Assembly: GCF_010183535.1 (NCBI RefSeq) | Contig: NC_071332.1 | Coordinates: forward strand, 806,001-870,000 | DNA: 64,000 bases | DNA from: Caenorhabditis remanei | Lineage: Eukaryota; Nematoda; Chromadorea; Rhabditida; Rhabditidae | Direction: 5' to 3' | Part shown: positions 54,501 to 64,000 of the stretch, in pieces | How the letters are laid out: each line of letters begins with the position of its first letter | Numbering within the stretch: the stretch's first letter is position 1 | Made by a program: the position numbers and the translations under genes | The notes under the pieces: generated by a model | Told to the model about the DNA's origin: nothing | Databases searched by the model: none | What the model saw: the letters and a program-made list of their open reading frames with translations, nothing else

Positions 54501-57500
54501 TTCATCGTTGGGATGTGTCTATGCGATTGCTACAACAACCAAGCCGAAGACCACAACAATTCCTGGCATCGACCCGAATAATCCATGCATGAACTGCTCG
54601 AATCTGGTAGTGAGTCAGTCGATTTATCCGGAAGGTGTGACCTACTTGGATCATACTCTCAATAAATGTCTGTCTGTGGAAGCTCACTGTTTGCCGATTA
54701 ATGTAAGTTGAGAAGAGGAAAGCCGCTGAGTAACCGTGTAGTTATAAGACGTGACCTATATCATTGGGGAGCTGAAAAAACGCTGATTCCAGATATATAT
54801 TCAGATTTTGCCCTCGATGAAATCATGGTATTCGAGAAAAACGAGGTCAAAGTTTGACAGCTGACAAGTCATTATCTTAATGACGTATGAAAAGGTCCAA
54901 ACTTTGATTTTCCTCGAATACCATGCATTGAATATATATATTTGGAATCAGCGTTTTCTCAGCTCTCCAATGACATAAGTCGCATCCTATAACTCCACGG
55001 TCACTAGGAGGCATTCCCTAGTAAGTCTGACTTTATTTCATTAGCGTGTTTCAGGGAGGAACTGAAGTCGAACTGATGTATAACAACAAAGGAATCCTGG
55101 CGAGCGGCTCCAAAGTCAACCGAACCTTCACCTGTACCAAAAACTCGAAATGGCTCGACGTCTCCACGAACAGCATCATCAGCAACATCTCGTGTATCAT
55201 GCCAAAAACCGCTACAACAACTCCAATCGTCGCCTCCACTCTTCACGAAATCCCATCGACCGATGGAGGGTCACCGACCAAAGACTCGTCGATCAAACCG
55301 GTTACCGAATCGAAGACCACGCCGGACGCGGAACCGCCCGAGGAAGAAACGACTCCTGGAGCAATGATAAGCACGACTCAGATTGATATGACAACTGTGG
55401 AGAGCATGCCGTCGACACCTGGTGGAGCATCACCGACTCCTGCTGTCACGGAGGAGGAGTTTGATTCAACGACGACTACTCTTCCAGCAGTATGCAATAA
55501 CTGTGTCCCACTGGAACCCCTGTCAAGACTTGGACCTGGAAAATACAATGGAATGTTGGTCTTATGGCACTATCGACAAAACGGATGTAATCGAGTATCG
55601 ATTACTTGTCAAGCCACGATGAGTGAATCGGATACAGCCTACTTGTATTATAATCCAAATGGAGAAGTGATGACTGGAACTGGAGAGTTGGCTATGGATT
55701 TAGTTTGTACAAATGGACAATATGTTTATGATGGAAAGACTATTGAGACTGTCAGCTGCTTGGCTTCAAGTGAGTGGGAAAATTTGAATTAAAAACGTTT
55801 GAGCGTGTGCTGTGAGGTTAGGGATAGACGCGGAGACTTGATTTTACATTGATTGCATAGATGGAGTCAAGGTGCACAAGATTGTAATTTGAAATTTTTT
55901 TATAGCTGTTTGAGCTTTCGAGATACAGGCGTTCAAGAGTTGGAGACGCATAGAACCGAGGGCGTCTGATTTCTCTGTATCTCTCGCTCTCTACAAAATT
56001 ATTCAGTTTTTACGAAAACTTGTATACTAGTACATCAGAACTAGCCCTATATTTTTGCAGTTAAAAACTTTTTAATAGCTCTTCTGGCATTCGAGATATA
56101 GACTTTTAAAGAAAAACAGCTGAAAGAGAAACGAGAGTACCTGACCTCTCTGCGTCTTTTCCCCTTTAACGCCATGTATCTTGAAAACGTGAAGAGCTAT
56201 CAGAAAACTTCAAATTACAAAAATGAAGATTGAGATGTGATCTACAAAATGCATGTACATTTAAATTAGCACGATTCTATATGAGATAGTTGAAATGAAA
56301 TTTCGAAATCGGAAATTTTTTTGACTTCTCTTCTTTTGCCTTACTTTGAAAGTTTGCAACACAAAAATTTGAAGAGATATCAAAAAGTTGTCAACTACAA
56401 AATTTATTTTCTAGACTTTTAAAATACACCCAGCTAAACATTTTTTAGCCAAATGATTCCCAGTAATATCAGGGCACTTAGTCGAAGTTAGCTATCACAG
56501 GGATGCGAAGCGTAAGGTCGCATAAACGCGCTCCGTTGCACAGCGGTTGGCATGGTGCCAAAAAAGTTTTTTTAGCAACCGCCGTCGTGCTCATCACCAC
56601 GATCCCTCCAATGACAACACCTGCACCAGGAGACGATTGTAGTGGATGTAACCGTCTACCAGTCGCTATTCTCAGCTCCACCTCTGGATACACCAATGGA
56701 CTTCTGAAGGCAACGACGTCGTATTCCAATTGCATGTCTGTCCAACTCACATGCTACGGAGTCTCTAGTACCGATCAGGCCTCTTTGATCTACGCTGACT
56801 CTCCATTGGCCACGTCTGTTCCAAATGCAAATTTGACACTGACGTGTAACACTGCTGGAATGTGGGTGACGGATTCGTTGCAAACTGTTGAAAGTATTTC
56901 ATGTGGATACACGGAAGGTAAGTTTTCTAGAAAAAGATTCTCAAATTATTTATTTTTTTTATTTCAGCTTCCTTAACCACCACCGCTCTCCCATCGTCTT
57001 GTGGTATCTGCGCCAACATGGAATCTGCTGAAGCTCTACTTCAAACCGACAGCTACGATGGAATGATTGTGTTGTACAACTACGTGGATCCAGTGACAAA
57101 ATGCAAGAAAGTGGATATTTCTTGTCAGGGAACAACACCAACTGAAAACGCGGACTTGATATTTGACCCGATTGGAACAGTGAGCTCCGGACAAGGAATT
57201 CATGAGATCAGTCTGAATTGCTCGTCGGATGGAAAATGGAAGTATATGGGAACTGTGATTGATAGTGTTAGTTGTATCATCTCTACGGATAGTACGGCTA
57301 CACCGCCAACAACTGTGGTAGTGCCAACGATCTCGACAACTCTCAATCCTTCGATTCGTAAGTTATCGTTTTTAGGAATCTGTAACAGTGTCACACGGGG
57401 TTATTTAATATGAGCATATAGATCAAACTTAGCCTTATATTTTTGCAGTTTAAAATTTTTTGATAGCTCTTCTGGCTTTCGAGATATAGACGTTTGGAAA

Positions 57501-58861
57501 TAGGCAGCTGAAAGATAAGGAAGGTAAAGGCGCAGAGAAACAAGAGTGTCTGACTTTTCTGCGTCTCCTCTTCCTTGACCCCGATGTTTGAAGACGTGTA
57601 TCTCAACATCTAGAAGATCTATCAAAAAGTTGTCAACTACAAAAATGTAGAGCATAAAATTTCACACATTTTATTAGTTGACAAATTTCTGATAGCTTTG
57701 CTAGGCATGAAGATATAACGTTATGAACATCGGCTTTGACCGCTTATATTTCAAAATCTAGAAGAGCTATCAAAAAGTTGTCAAGTAGAACAATGTAGCT
57801 TAAGACTTGAAAAATATGCTGAAAAAATTTCGGAATTGTGGGACGATTGGGCAAACGGTCAAACGAATTCTTTTTTTCAACGAAAAACCCTCCCACATAT
57901 GCAGTTTTGCTGCACAATTACGTTTGAGCTCTTAGACATAATATCTGTGCCCCATTTCCAGCAATGTGTGCTCAATGCTCCCGTCTCACCGCCACCATCG
58001 TCTCCTCCATCGACAACTCCCTCCAAAACGGTGTCACCACAATGACATTCTCCACCGTCAACTCGTGTTCCACTGTCCAAGTCACGTGCTCTGGACTGAC
58101 AACTTCTGAAAGAGTCACTCTGCTGGCTGCCACCACTTCTCTGGTCAGTGGAGTCGGATCGGTTTCCTTCAACTTCACGTGCAATTCTGGAGCCGATTGG
58201 ATGACTGCGGCAGGCACGATTGTGGATAGTGTCGCGTGTGGAAGATATAATTGTGAGTTGGACATAAATTTAATTATTGGTTAATTGATTAGTTTCAGTG
58301 ACAACATCCTCCACTCAAAGTACAAGTACTTCAACTACCACCACCAGAACCACCACCACTGTCACTGCTCCATCTCAATGCTCCAAATGCGCCAACATGC
58401 TCGCCAAACCCCTCAACCCCACCGATGGCTCCTACGATGGAATGATTATTCTGATGCATTACACCAAAAACAGTTGTCGATCAGTGGATGTCTCATGTGG
58501 CCCTACAATCAACACTGAGAATTCTACAATCTATTTCGGAACAAGCGTCGTGGCAACCGGAGCGTCAACCCATTCATTCACCCTCTCCTGTGATGCAAAC
58601 GCCAACTGGATCTATGAATCGACATCAGTCTCCACTGTCAGTTGTCTCATCTCAACTGCTTCCAATGGTGTCACAGTTGGCCCCACGACCAGTACCACTA
58701 CAGTCAAGGATGACACTGCCAGCGCTTGCAGTCAGTGTGGAAAGGCTCCAATCGTGTCAGTTGGAACAGGATCCACGTATTTGAATGGATTCACTACTGT
58801 AGTTCAGTCGACGGATGCTCTCGGATGCTCGTTGTTGTCTATCAGGTGCCAAGGAATGACG
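51523..58861 (+). CDS. Large extracellular mucin with a TSP1 repeat and eight C6 domains (3' end beyond window)
   Basis: Ten exons: 51523-51803, 52448-52522, 52571-53808, 53854-53990, 54364-54702, 55055-55769, 56576-56917, 56968-57357, 57962-58252, 58299-58861; all phases agree, 1457 residues, no stop yet. A hydrophobic signal or anchor (SVVLFLLLFSSFF, about 24-37) is followed by a TSP type 1 repeat (YGDWSAWSTCP, RTRQC, LSCEGEPAETIVC). Next is a Thr/Ser/Glu-rich mucin tract (about 120-531) with a glycine run, then C6 modules at about 535-628, 652-738, 837-928, 950-1040, 1054-1148, 1175-1266, 1297-1390 and a broken eighth from 1417. Each has CxxC, a central C...xC pair, and paired C-terminal Cys. 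C6 domains are nematode extracellular modules of unknown activity. The O-glycosylation-rich tract suggests a secreted, cuticle- or glycocalyx-associated protein (inference). Splicing to exons beyond the satellite is required to finish domain eight. Confidence 0.85.
52045..52350. repeat. Dispersed repeat in C6-gene intron 1
   Basis: Same order of blocks as 43085-43390 (GCGCTAAAACATTGTGAGAT, GAGGGTAACTGACTTTG, CTCATGGTTGAAATAGTCTA). Confidence 0.8.
54030..54335. repeat. PAL-C foldback element in a C6-gene intron
   Basis: AGGCCGAAACGGGCCGGCGC at the left and AGTTACGCCCCGGCCCGGTT at the right, with GTAGATCTCGACGAGTTCTA / TAGAACTCGTTGAGATCTAC arms inside; it fills the 373-nt intron 4. Confidence 0.88.
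54703..55054. repeat. PAL-D foldback element filling a C6-gene intron
   Basis: GACGTGACCTATATCATTGG...AACGCTGATTCCAGATATAT on the left pairs with ATATATTTGGAATCAGCGTT...CCAATGACATAAGTCGC on the right. The arms start about 15 nt after the donor and end 35 nt before the acceptor. The most complete PAL-D copy in the window. Confidence 0.88.
55870..56420. repeat. Several decayed PAL-A elements in C6-gene intron 6
   Basis: Left-arm-like stretch at 55890-55940, a core-like GAACCGAGGGCGTCTGATTT / TCTCTGTATCTCTC, a second copy at 56055-56240 (TTTTTGCAGTTAAAAACTTT to AACTTCAAATTACAAAAATG) and a lone right arm at 56380-56415. Confidence 0.75.
56497..56575. repeat. PAL-I fragment abutting the exon 7 acceptor
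   Basis: CACAGGGATGCGAAGCGTAAGG and CGCTCCGTTGCACAGCGG match PAL-I. The fragment runs through GGTGCCAAAAAAG into TTTTTTTAG, the acceptor of exon 7. Confidence 0.7.
57418..57810. repeat. PAL-A element(s) in C6-gene intron 8
   Basis: TTTTTGCAGTTTAAAATTTT left arm, GGCGCAGAGAAACAAGAGTG core, AAAAGTTGTCAACTACAAAA right arm; then a second pair of arms (57665-57700, 57760-57800). Confidence 0.82.
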
Positions 58862-58871
58862 GTGAGTTGTG

Positions 58872-59016
58872 GGCATACTTGCCAACCGGCCGGCGCGTGA
58901 CTCGCTTAAAACGCAATATTCTGTGCTTAAAAAATTCCAAAATGTAGATCTCGGCGAGTTCTATGTCCGTGACTTACTACGGGCCGTATGGCGGATCGTT
59001 GATATGGCCCGGGTCA
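58872..59016. repeat. Left half of a PAL-C element, cut at its centre by the satellite
   Basis: CATACTTGCCAACCGGCCGG end, then CGCTTAAAACGCAATATTC, AAAATGTAGATCTCGGCGAG and CGTTGATATGGCCCGGGTCA, following the order of the full element at 27449 up to its loop. The right half is not in the window. Confidence 0.85.
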
Positions 59017-62000
59017 AACTATTTACTAAAAATCAATACTAAAAGCTAAAAGTGTTTAATAAGCATCCAACTTCAGCTATGGTAAATCCCGAGGGACCCG
59101 ACCCACCAGCATCCGCCAAATAGCCTATCTTGACAACCTAATTTACTAAAAATCAATACTAAAAGCGAAAAGTTTTTGATAAGCATCCAACTTCAGCTAT
59201 GGTAAATCCCGAGGGACCCGACCCACCAGCATCCGCCAAATAACCTATCTTGACAACCTAATTTACTAAAAATCAATACTAAAAGCGAAAAGTGTTTGAT
59301 AAGCATCCAAATTCAGCTATGGTAAATCCCGAGGGACCCGACCCACCAGCATCCGCCAAATAACCTATCTTGACTGACAAACTATTTACTGAGAATTAAT
59401 ACTAAAAGCGAAAAGTGTTTGATAAGCATCCAACTTCAGCTATGGTAAATCCCGAGGGACCCGACCCACCAGCATCCGCCAAATAACCTATCTTGACTGA
59501 CAAACTATTTACTGAGAATTAATACTAAAAGCGAAAAGTGTTTGATAAGCATCCAACTTCAGCTATGGTAAATCCCGAGGGACCCGACCCACCAGCATCC
59601 GCCAAATAACCTATCTTGACTGACAAACTATTTACTGAGAATTAATACTAAAAGCGAAAAGTGTTTGATAAGCATCCAACTTCAGCTATGGTAAATCCCG
59701 AGGGACCCGACCCACCAGCATCCGCCAAATAGCCTATCTTGACAACCTAATTTACTAAAAATCAATACTAAAAGCGAAAAGTGTTTGATAAGCATCCAAC
59801 TTCAGCTATGGTAAATCCCGAGGGACCCGACCCACCAGCATCCGCCAAATAGCCTATCTTGACAACCTAATTTACTAAAAATCAATACTAAAAGCGAAAA
59901 GTGTTTGATAAGCATCCAACTTCAGCTATGGTAAATCCCGAGGGACCCGACCCACCAGCATCCGCCAAATAACCTATCTTGACTGACAAACTATTTACTG
60001 AGAATTAATACTAAAAGCGAAAAGTGTTTGATAAGCATCCAACTTCAGCTATGGTAAATCCCGAGGGACCCGACCCACCAGCATCCGCCAAATAACCTAT
60101 CTTGACTGACAAACTATTTACTGAGAATTAATACTAAAAGCGAAAAGTGTTTGATAAGCATCCAACTTCAGCTATGGTAAATCCGGAGGGACCCGACCCA
60201 CCAGCATCCGCCAAATAACCTATCTTGACTGACAAACTATTTACTGAGAATTAATACTAAAAGCGAAAAGTGTTTGATAAGCATCCAACTTCAGCTATGG
60301 TAAATCCCGAGGGACACGACCCACCAGCATCCGCCAAATAGCCTATCTTGACAACCTAATTTACTAAAAATCAATACGAAAAGCGAAAAGTGTTTGATAA
60401 GCATCCAACTTCAGCTATGGTAAATCCCGAGGGACCCGACCCACCAGCATCCGCCAAATAACCTATCTTGACAACCTAATTTACTAAAAATCAATACGAA
60501 AAGCGAAAAGTGTTTGATAAGCATCCAACTTCAGCTATGGTAAATCCCGAGGGACCCGACCCACCAGCATCCGCCAAATAACCTATCTTGACAACCTAAT
60601 TTACTAAAAATCAATACTAAAAGCGAAAAGTGTTTGATAAGCATCCAACTTCAGCTATGGTAAATCCCGAGGGACCCGACCCACCAGCATCCGCCAAATA
60701 ACCTATCTTGACAACCTAATTTACTAAAAATCAATACGAAAAGCGAAAAGTGTTTGATAAGCATCCAACTTCAGCTATGGTAAATCCCGAGGGACCCGAC
60801 CCACCAGCATCCGCCAAATAACCTATCTTGACTGACAAACTATTTACTGAGAATTAATACTAAAAGCGAAAAGTGTTTGATAAGCATCCAACTTCAGCTA
60901 TGGTAAATCCCGAGGGACCCGACCCACCAGCATCCGCCAAATAACCTATCTTGACTGACAAACTATTTACTGAGAATTAATACTAAAAGCGAAAAGTGTT
61001 TGATAAGCATCCAACTTCAGCTATGGTAAATCCCGAGGGACCCGACCCACCAGCATCCGCCAAATAACCTATCTTGACAACCTAATTTACTAAAAATCAA
61101 TACGAAAAGCGAAAAGTGTTTGATAAGCATCCAACTTCAGCTATGGTAAATCCCGAGGGACCCGACCCACCAGCATCCGCCAAATAACCTATCTTGACTG
61201 ACAAACTATTTACTGAGAATTAATACTAAAAGCGAAAAGTGTTTGATAAGCATCCAACTTCAGCTATGGTAAATCCCGAGGGACCCGACCCACCAGCATC
61301 CGCCAAATAACCTATCTTGACAACCTAATTTACTAAAAATCAATACGAAAAGCGAAAAGTGTTTGATAAGCATCCAACTTCAGCTATGGTAAATCCCGAG
61401 GGACCCGACCCACCAGCATCCGCCAAATAACCTATCTTGACTGACAAACTATTTACTGAGAATTAATACTAAAAGCGAAAAGTGTTTGATAAGCATCCAA
61501 CTTCAGCTATGGTAAATCCCGAGGGACCCGACCCACCAGCATCCGCCAAATAGCCTATCTTGACAACCTAATTTACTAAAAATCAATACGAAAAGCGAAA
61601 AGTGTTTGATAAGCATCCAACTTCAGCTATGGTAAATCCCGAGGGACCCGACCCACCAGCATCCGCCAAATAACCTATCTTGACAACCTAATTTACTAAA
61701 AATCAATACGAAAAGCGAAAAGTGTTTGATAAGCATCCAACTTCAGCTATGGTAAATCCCGAGGGACCCGACCCACCAGCATCCGCCAAATAACCTATCT
61801 TGACTGACAAACTATTTACTGAGAATTAATACTAAAAGCGAAAAGTGTTTGATAAGCATCCAACTTCAGCTATGGTAAATCCCGAGGGACCCGACCCACC
61901 AGCATCCGCCAAATAACCTATCTTGACTGACAAACTATTTACTGAGAATTAATACTAAAAGCGAAAAGTGTTTGATAAGCATCCAACTTCAGCTATGGTA

Positions 62001-64000
62001 AATCCCGAGGGACCCGACCCACCAGCATCCGCCAAATAACCTATCTTGACAACCTAATTTACTAAAAATCAATACTAAAAGCGAAAAGTGTTTGATAAGC
62101 ATCCAACTTCAGCTATGGTAAATCCCGAGGGACCCGACCCACCAGCATCCGCCAAATAACCTATCTTGACAACCTAATTTACTAAAAATCAATACTAAAA
62201 GCGAAAAGTGTTTGATAAGCATCCAACTTCAGCTATGGTAAATCCCGAGGGACCCGACCCACCAGCATCCGCCAAATAACCTATCTTGACTGACAAACTA
62301 TTTACTGAGAATTAATACTAAAAGCGAAAAGTGTTTGATAAGCATCCAACTTCAGCTATGGTAAATCCCGAGGGACCCGACCCACCAGCATCCGCCAAAT
62401 AACCTATCTTGACAACCTAATTTACTAAAAATCAATACGAAAAGCGAAAAGTGTTTGATAAGCATCCAACTTCAGCTATGGTAAATCCCGAGGGACCCGA
62501 CCCACCAGCATCCGCCAAATAACCTATCTTGACAACCTAATTTACTAAAAATCAATACTAAAAGCGAAAAGTGTTTGATAAGCATCCAACTTCAGCTATG
62601 GTAAATCCCGAGGGACCCGACCCACCAGCATCCGCCAAATAACCTATCTTGACTGACAAACTATTTACTGAGAATTAATACTAAAAGCGAAAAGTGTTTG
62701 ATAAGCATCCAACTTCAGCTATGGTAAATCCCGAGGGACCCGACCCACCAGCATCCGCCAAATAACCTATCTTGACAACCTAATTTACTAAAAATCAATA
62801 CTAAAAGCGAAAAGTGTTTGATAAGCATCCAACTTCAGCTATGGTAAATCCCGAGGGACCCGACCCACCAGCATCCGCCAAATAACCTATCTTGACTGAC
62901 AAACTATTTACTGAGAATTAATACTAAAAGCGAAAAGTGTTTGATAAGCATCCAACTTCAGCTATGGTAAATCCCGAGGGACCCGACCCACCAGCATCCG
63001 CCAAATAACCTATCTTGACTGACAAACTATTTACTGAGAATTAATACTAAAAGCGAAAAGTGTTTGATAAGCATCCAACTTCAGCTATGGTAAATCCCGA
63101 GGGACCCGACCCACCAGCATCCGCCAAATAACCTATCTTGACTGACAAACTATTTACTGAGAATTAATACTAAAAGCGAAAAGTGTTTGATAAGCATCCA
63201 ACTTCAGCTATGGTAAATCCCGAGGGACCCGACCCACCAGCATCCGCCAAATAACCTATCTTGACAACCTAATTTACTAAAAATCAATACGAAAAGCGAA
63301 AAGTGTTTGATAAGCATCCAACTTCAGCTATGGTAAATCCCGAGGGACCCGACCCACCAGCATCCGCCAAATAACCTATCTTGACAACCTAATTTACTAA
63401 AAATCAATACTAAAAGCGAAAAGTGTTTGATAAGCATCCAACTTCAGCTATGGTAAATCCCGAGGGACCCGACCCACCAGCATCCGCCAAATAACCTATC
63501 TTGACTGACAAACTATTTACTGAGAATTAATACTAAAAGCGAAAAGTGTTTGATAAGCATCCAACTTCAGCTATGGTAAATCCCGAGGGACCCGACCCAC
63601 CAGCATCCGCCAAATAACCTATCTTGACTGACAAACTATTTACTGAGAATTAATACTAAAAGCGAAAAGTGTTTGATAAGCATCCAACTTCAGCTATGGT
63701 AAATCCCGAGGGACCCGACCCACCAGCATCCGCCAAATAACCTATCTTGACTGACAAACTATTTACTGAGAATTAATACTAAAAGCGAAAAGTGTTTGAT
63801 AAGCATCCAACTTCAGCTATGGTAAATCCCGAGGGACCCGACCCACCAGCATCCGCCAAATAACCTATCTTGACAACCTAATTTACTAAAAATCAATACG
63901 AAAAGCGAAAAGTGTTTGATAAGCATCCAACTTCAGCTATGGTAAATCCCGAGGGACCCGACCCACCAGCATCCGCCAAATAACCTATCTTGACAACCTA
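59017..64000. repeat. Satellite array, 41 units of 120 or 123 bp, running off the window
   Basis: Every unit contains AGCATCCAACTTCAGCTATG and AGCATCCGCCAAATA; 41 occurrences are counted. Two main forms alternate irregularly: form A (120 bp, starts TTGACAACCTAATTTACTAA) and form B (123 bp, starts TTGACTGACAAACTATTTAC). Form A has a subtype with TACGAAAAG for TACTAAAAG. Outside these diagnostic sites units are almost identical (rare exceptions: GGGACACGACC at about 60312, ATCCGGAGGG at about 60182). The first unit (59017-59140) is a diverged hybrid. There is no long open frame, as each unit has stops in every frame. Confidence 0.98.

Noticed and set aside
59017..64000. CRISPR-like array
   Set aside because: Units are 120/123 bp and tandem without unique spacers, in a nematode-type genome; this is a satellite.

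Overview
The window looks like nuclear DNA of a Caenorhabditis-type nematode. The evidence is short introns with TTTTCAG-type acceptors, AT-rich spacers, ATGs a few bases after a TTTCAG (the layout of spliced-leader trans-splicing), nematode-restricted protein families (C6-domain and FMRFamide-receptor-like proteins), and many short palindromic elements. Repeat content and gene layout suggest a repeat-rich, non-elegans species, but the species cannot be fixed from sequence alone. All coding calls below are hand-built exon models in which splice phases were checked.

Layout. 0-15 kb: one small two-exon gene at 3.26-3.73 kb behind a GC-box/TATA promoter; the rest is spacer with palindromic elements, two inverted tRNA-like repeats (4.6-6.4 kb) and a GGGCC-pentamer element (0.12-0.65 kb). 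15.2-18.1 kb (+): C-terminal part of a single-pass membrane protein with CUB-like and LDL-receptor class A-like modules. 19.1-20.3 kb (+): small secreted Cys-rich protein. 21.6-23.0 kb: about ten copies of a 135-bp repeat that keeps long reading frames open, possibly an exon of a minus-strand gene. 24.5-26.2 kb (+): isy-1, a spliceosome-associated factor and the one confidently named gene. 26.3-28.0 kb (-): GPI-anchored Ly6/uPAR-like protein, convergent with isy-1. 28.9-32.2 kb: a large nest of inverted repeats with tRNA-derived elements and a 19-G run. 34.0-38.4 kb (-): eleven-exon rhodopsin-class neuropeptide-type GPCR. 38.5-51.5 kb: no gene recognised, many palindromic repeats. 51.5-58.9 kb (+): large secreted or surface mucin with one thrombospondin type 1 repeat, a Ser/Thr-rich tract and eight C6 modules. 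The gene runs into an intron in which, at the centre of a palindromic element, a satellite of 41 units of 120/123 bp fills the last 5 kb and continues past the window edge.

The genes do not form a pathway. Four of the seven (the CUB/LDLa protein, the Ly6-like protein, the GPCR and the C6 mucin) act at the cell surface or outside the cell. The unifying feature is the repeat landscape: at least eight families of short foldback elements, which make up most of the sequence of the longer introns. One intron is made almost entirely of such an element.
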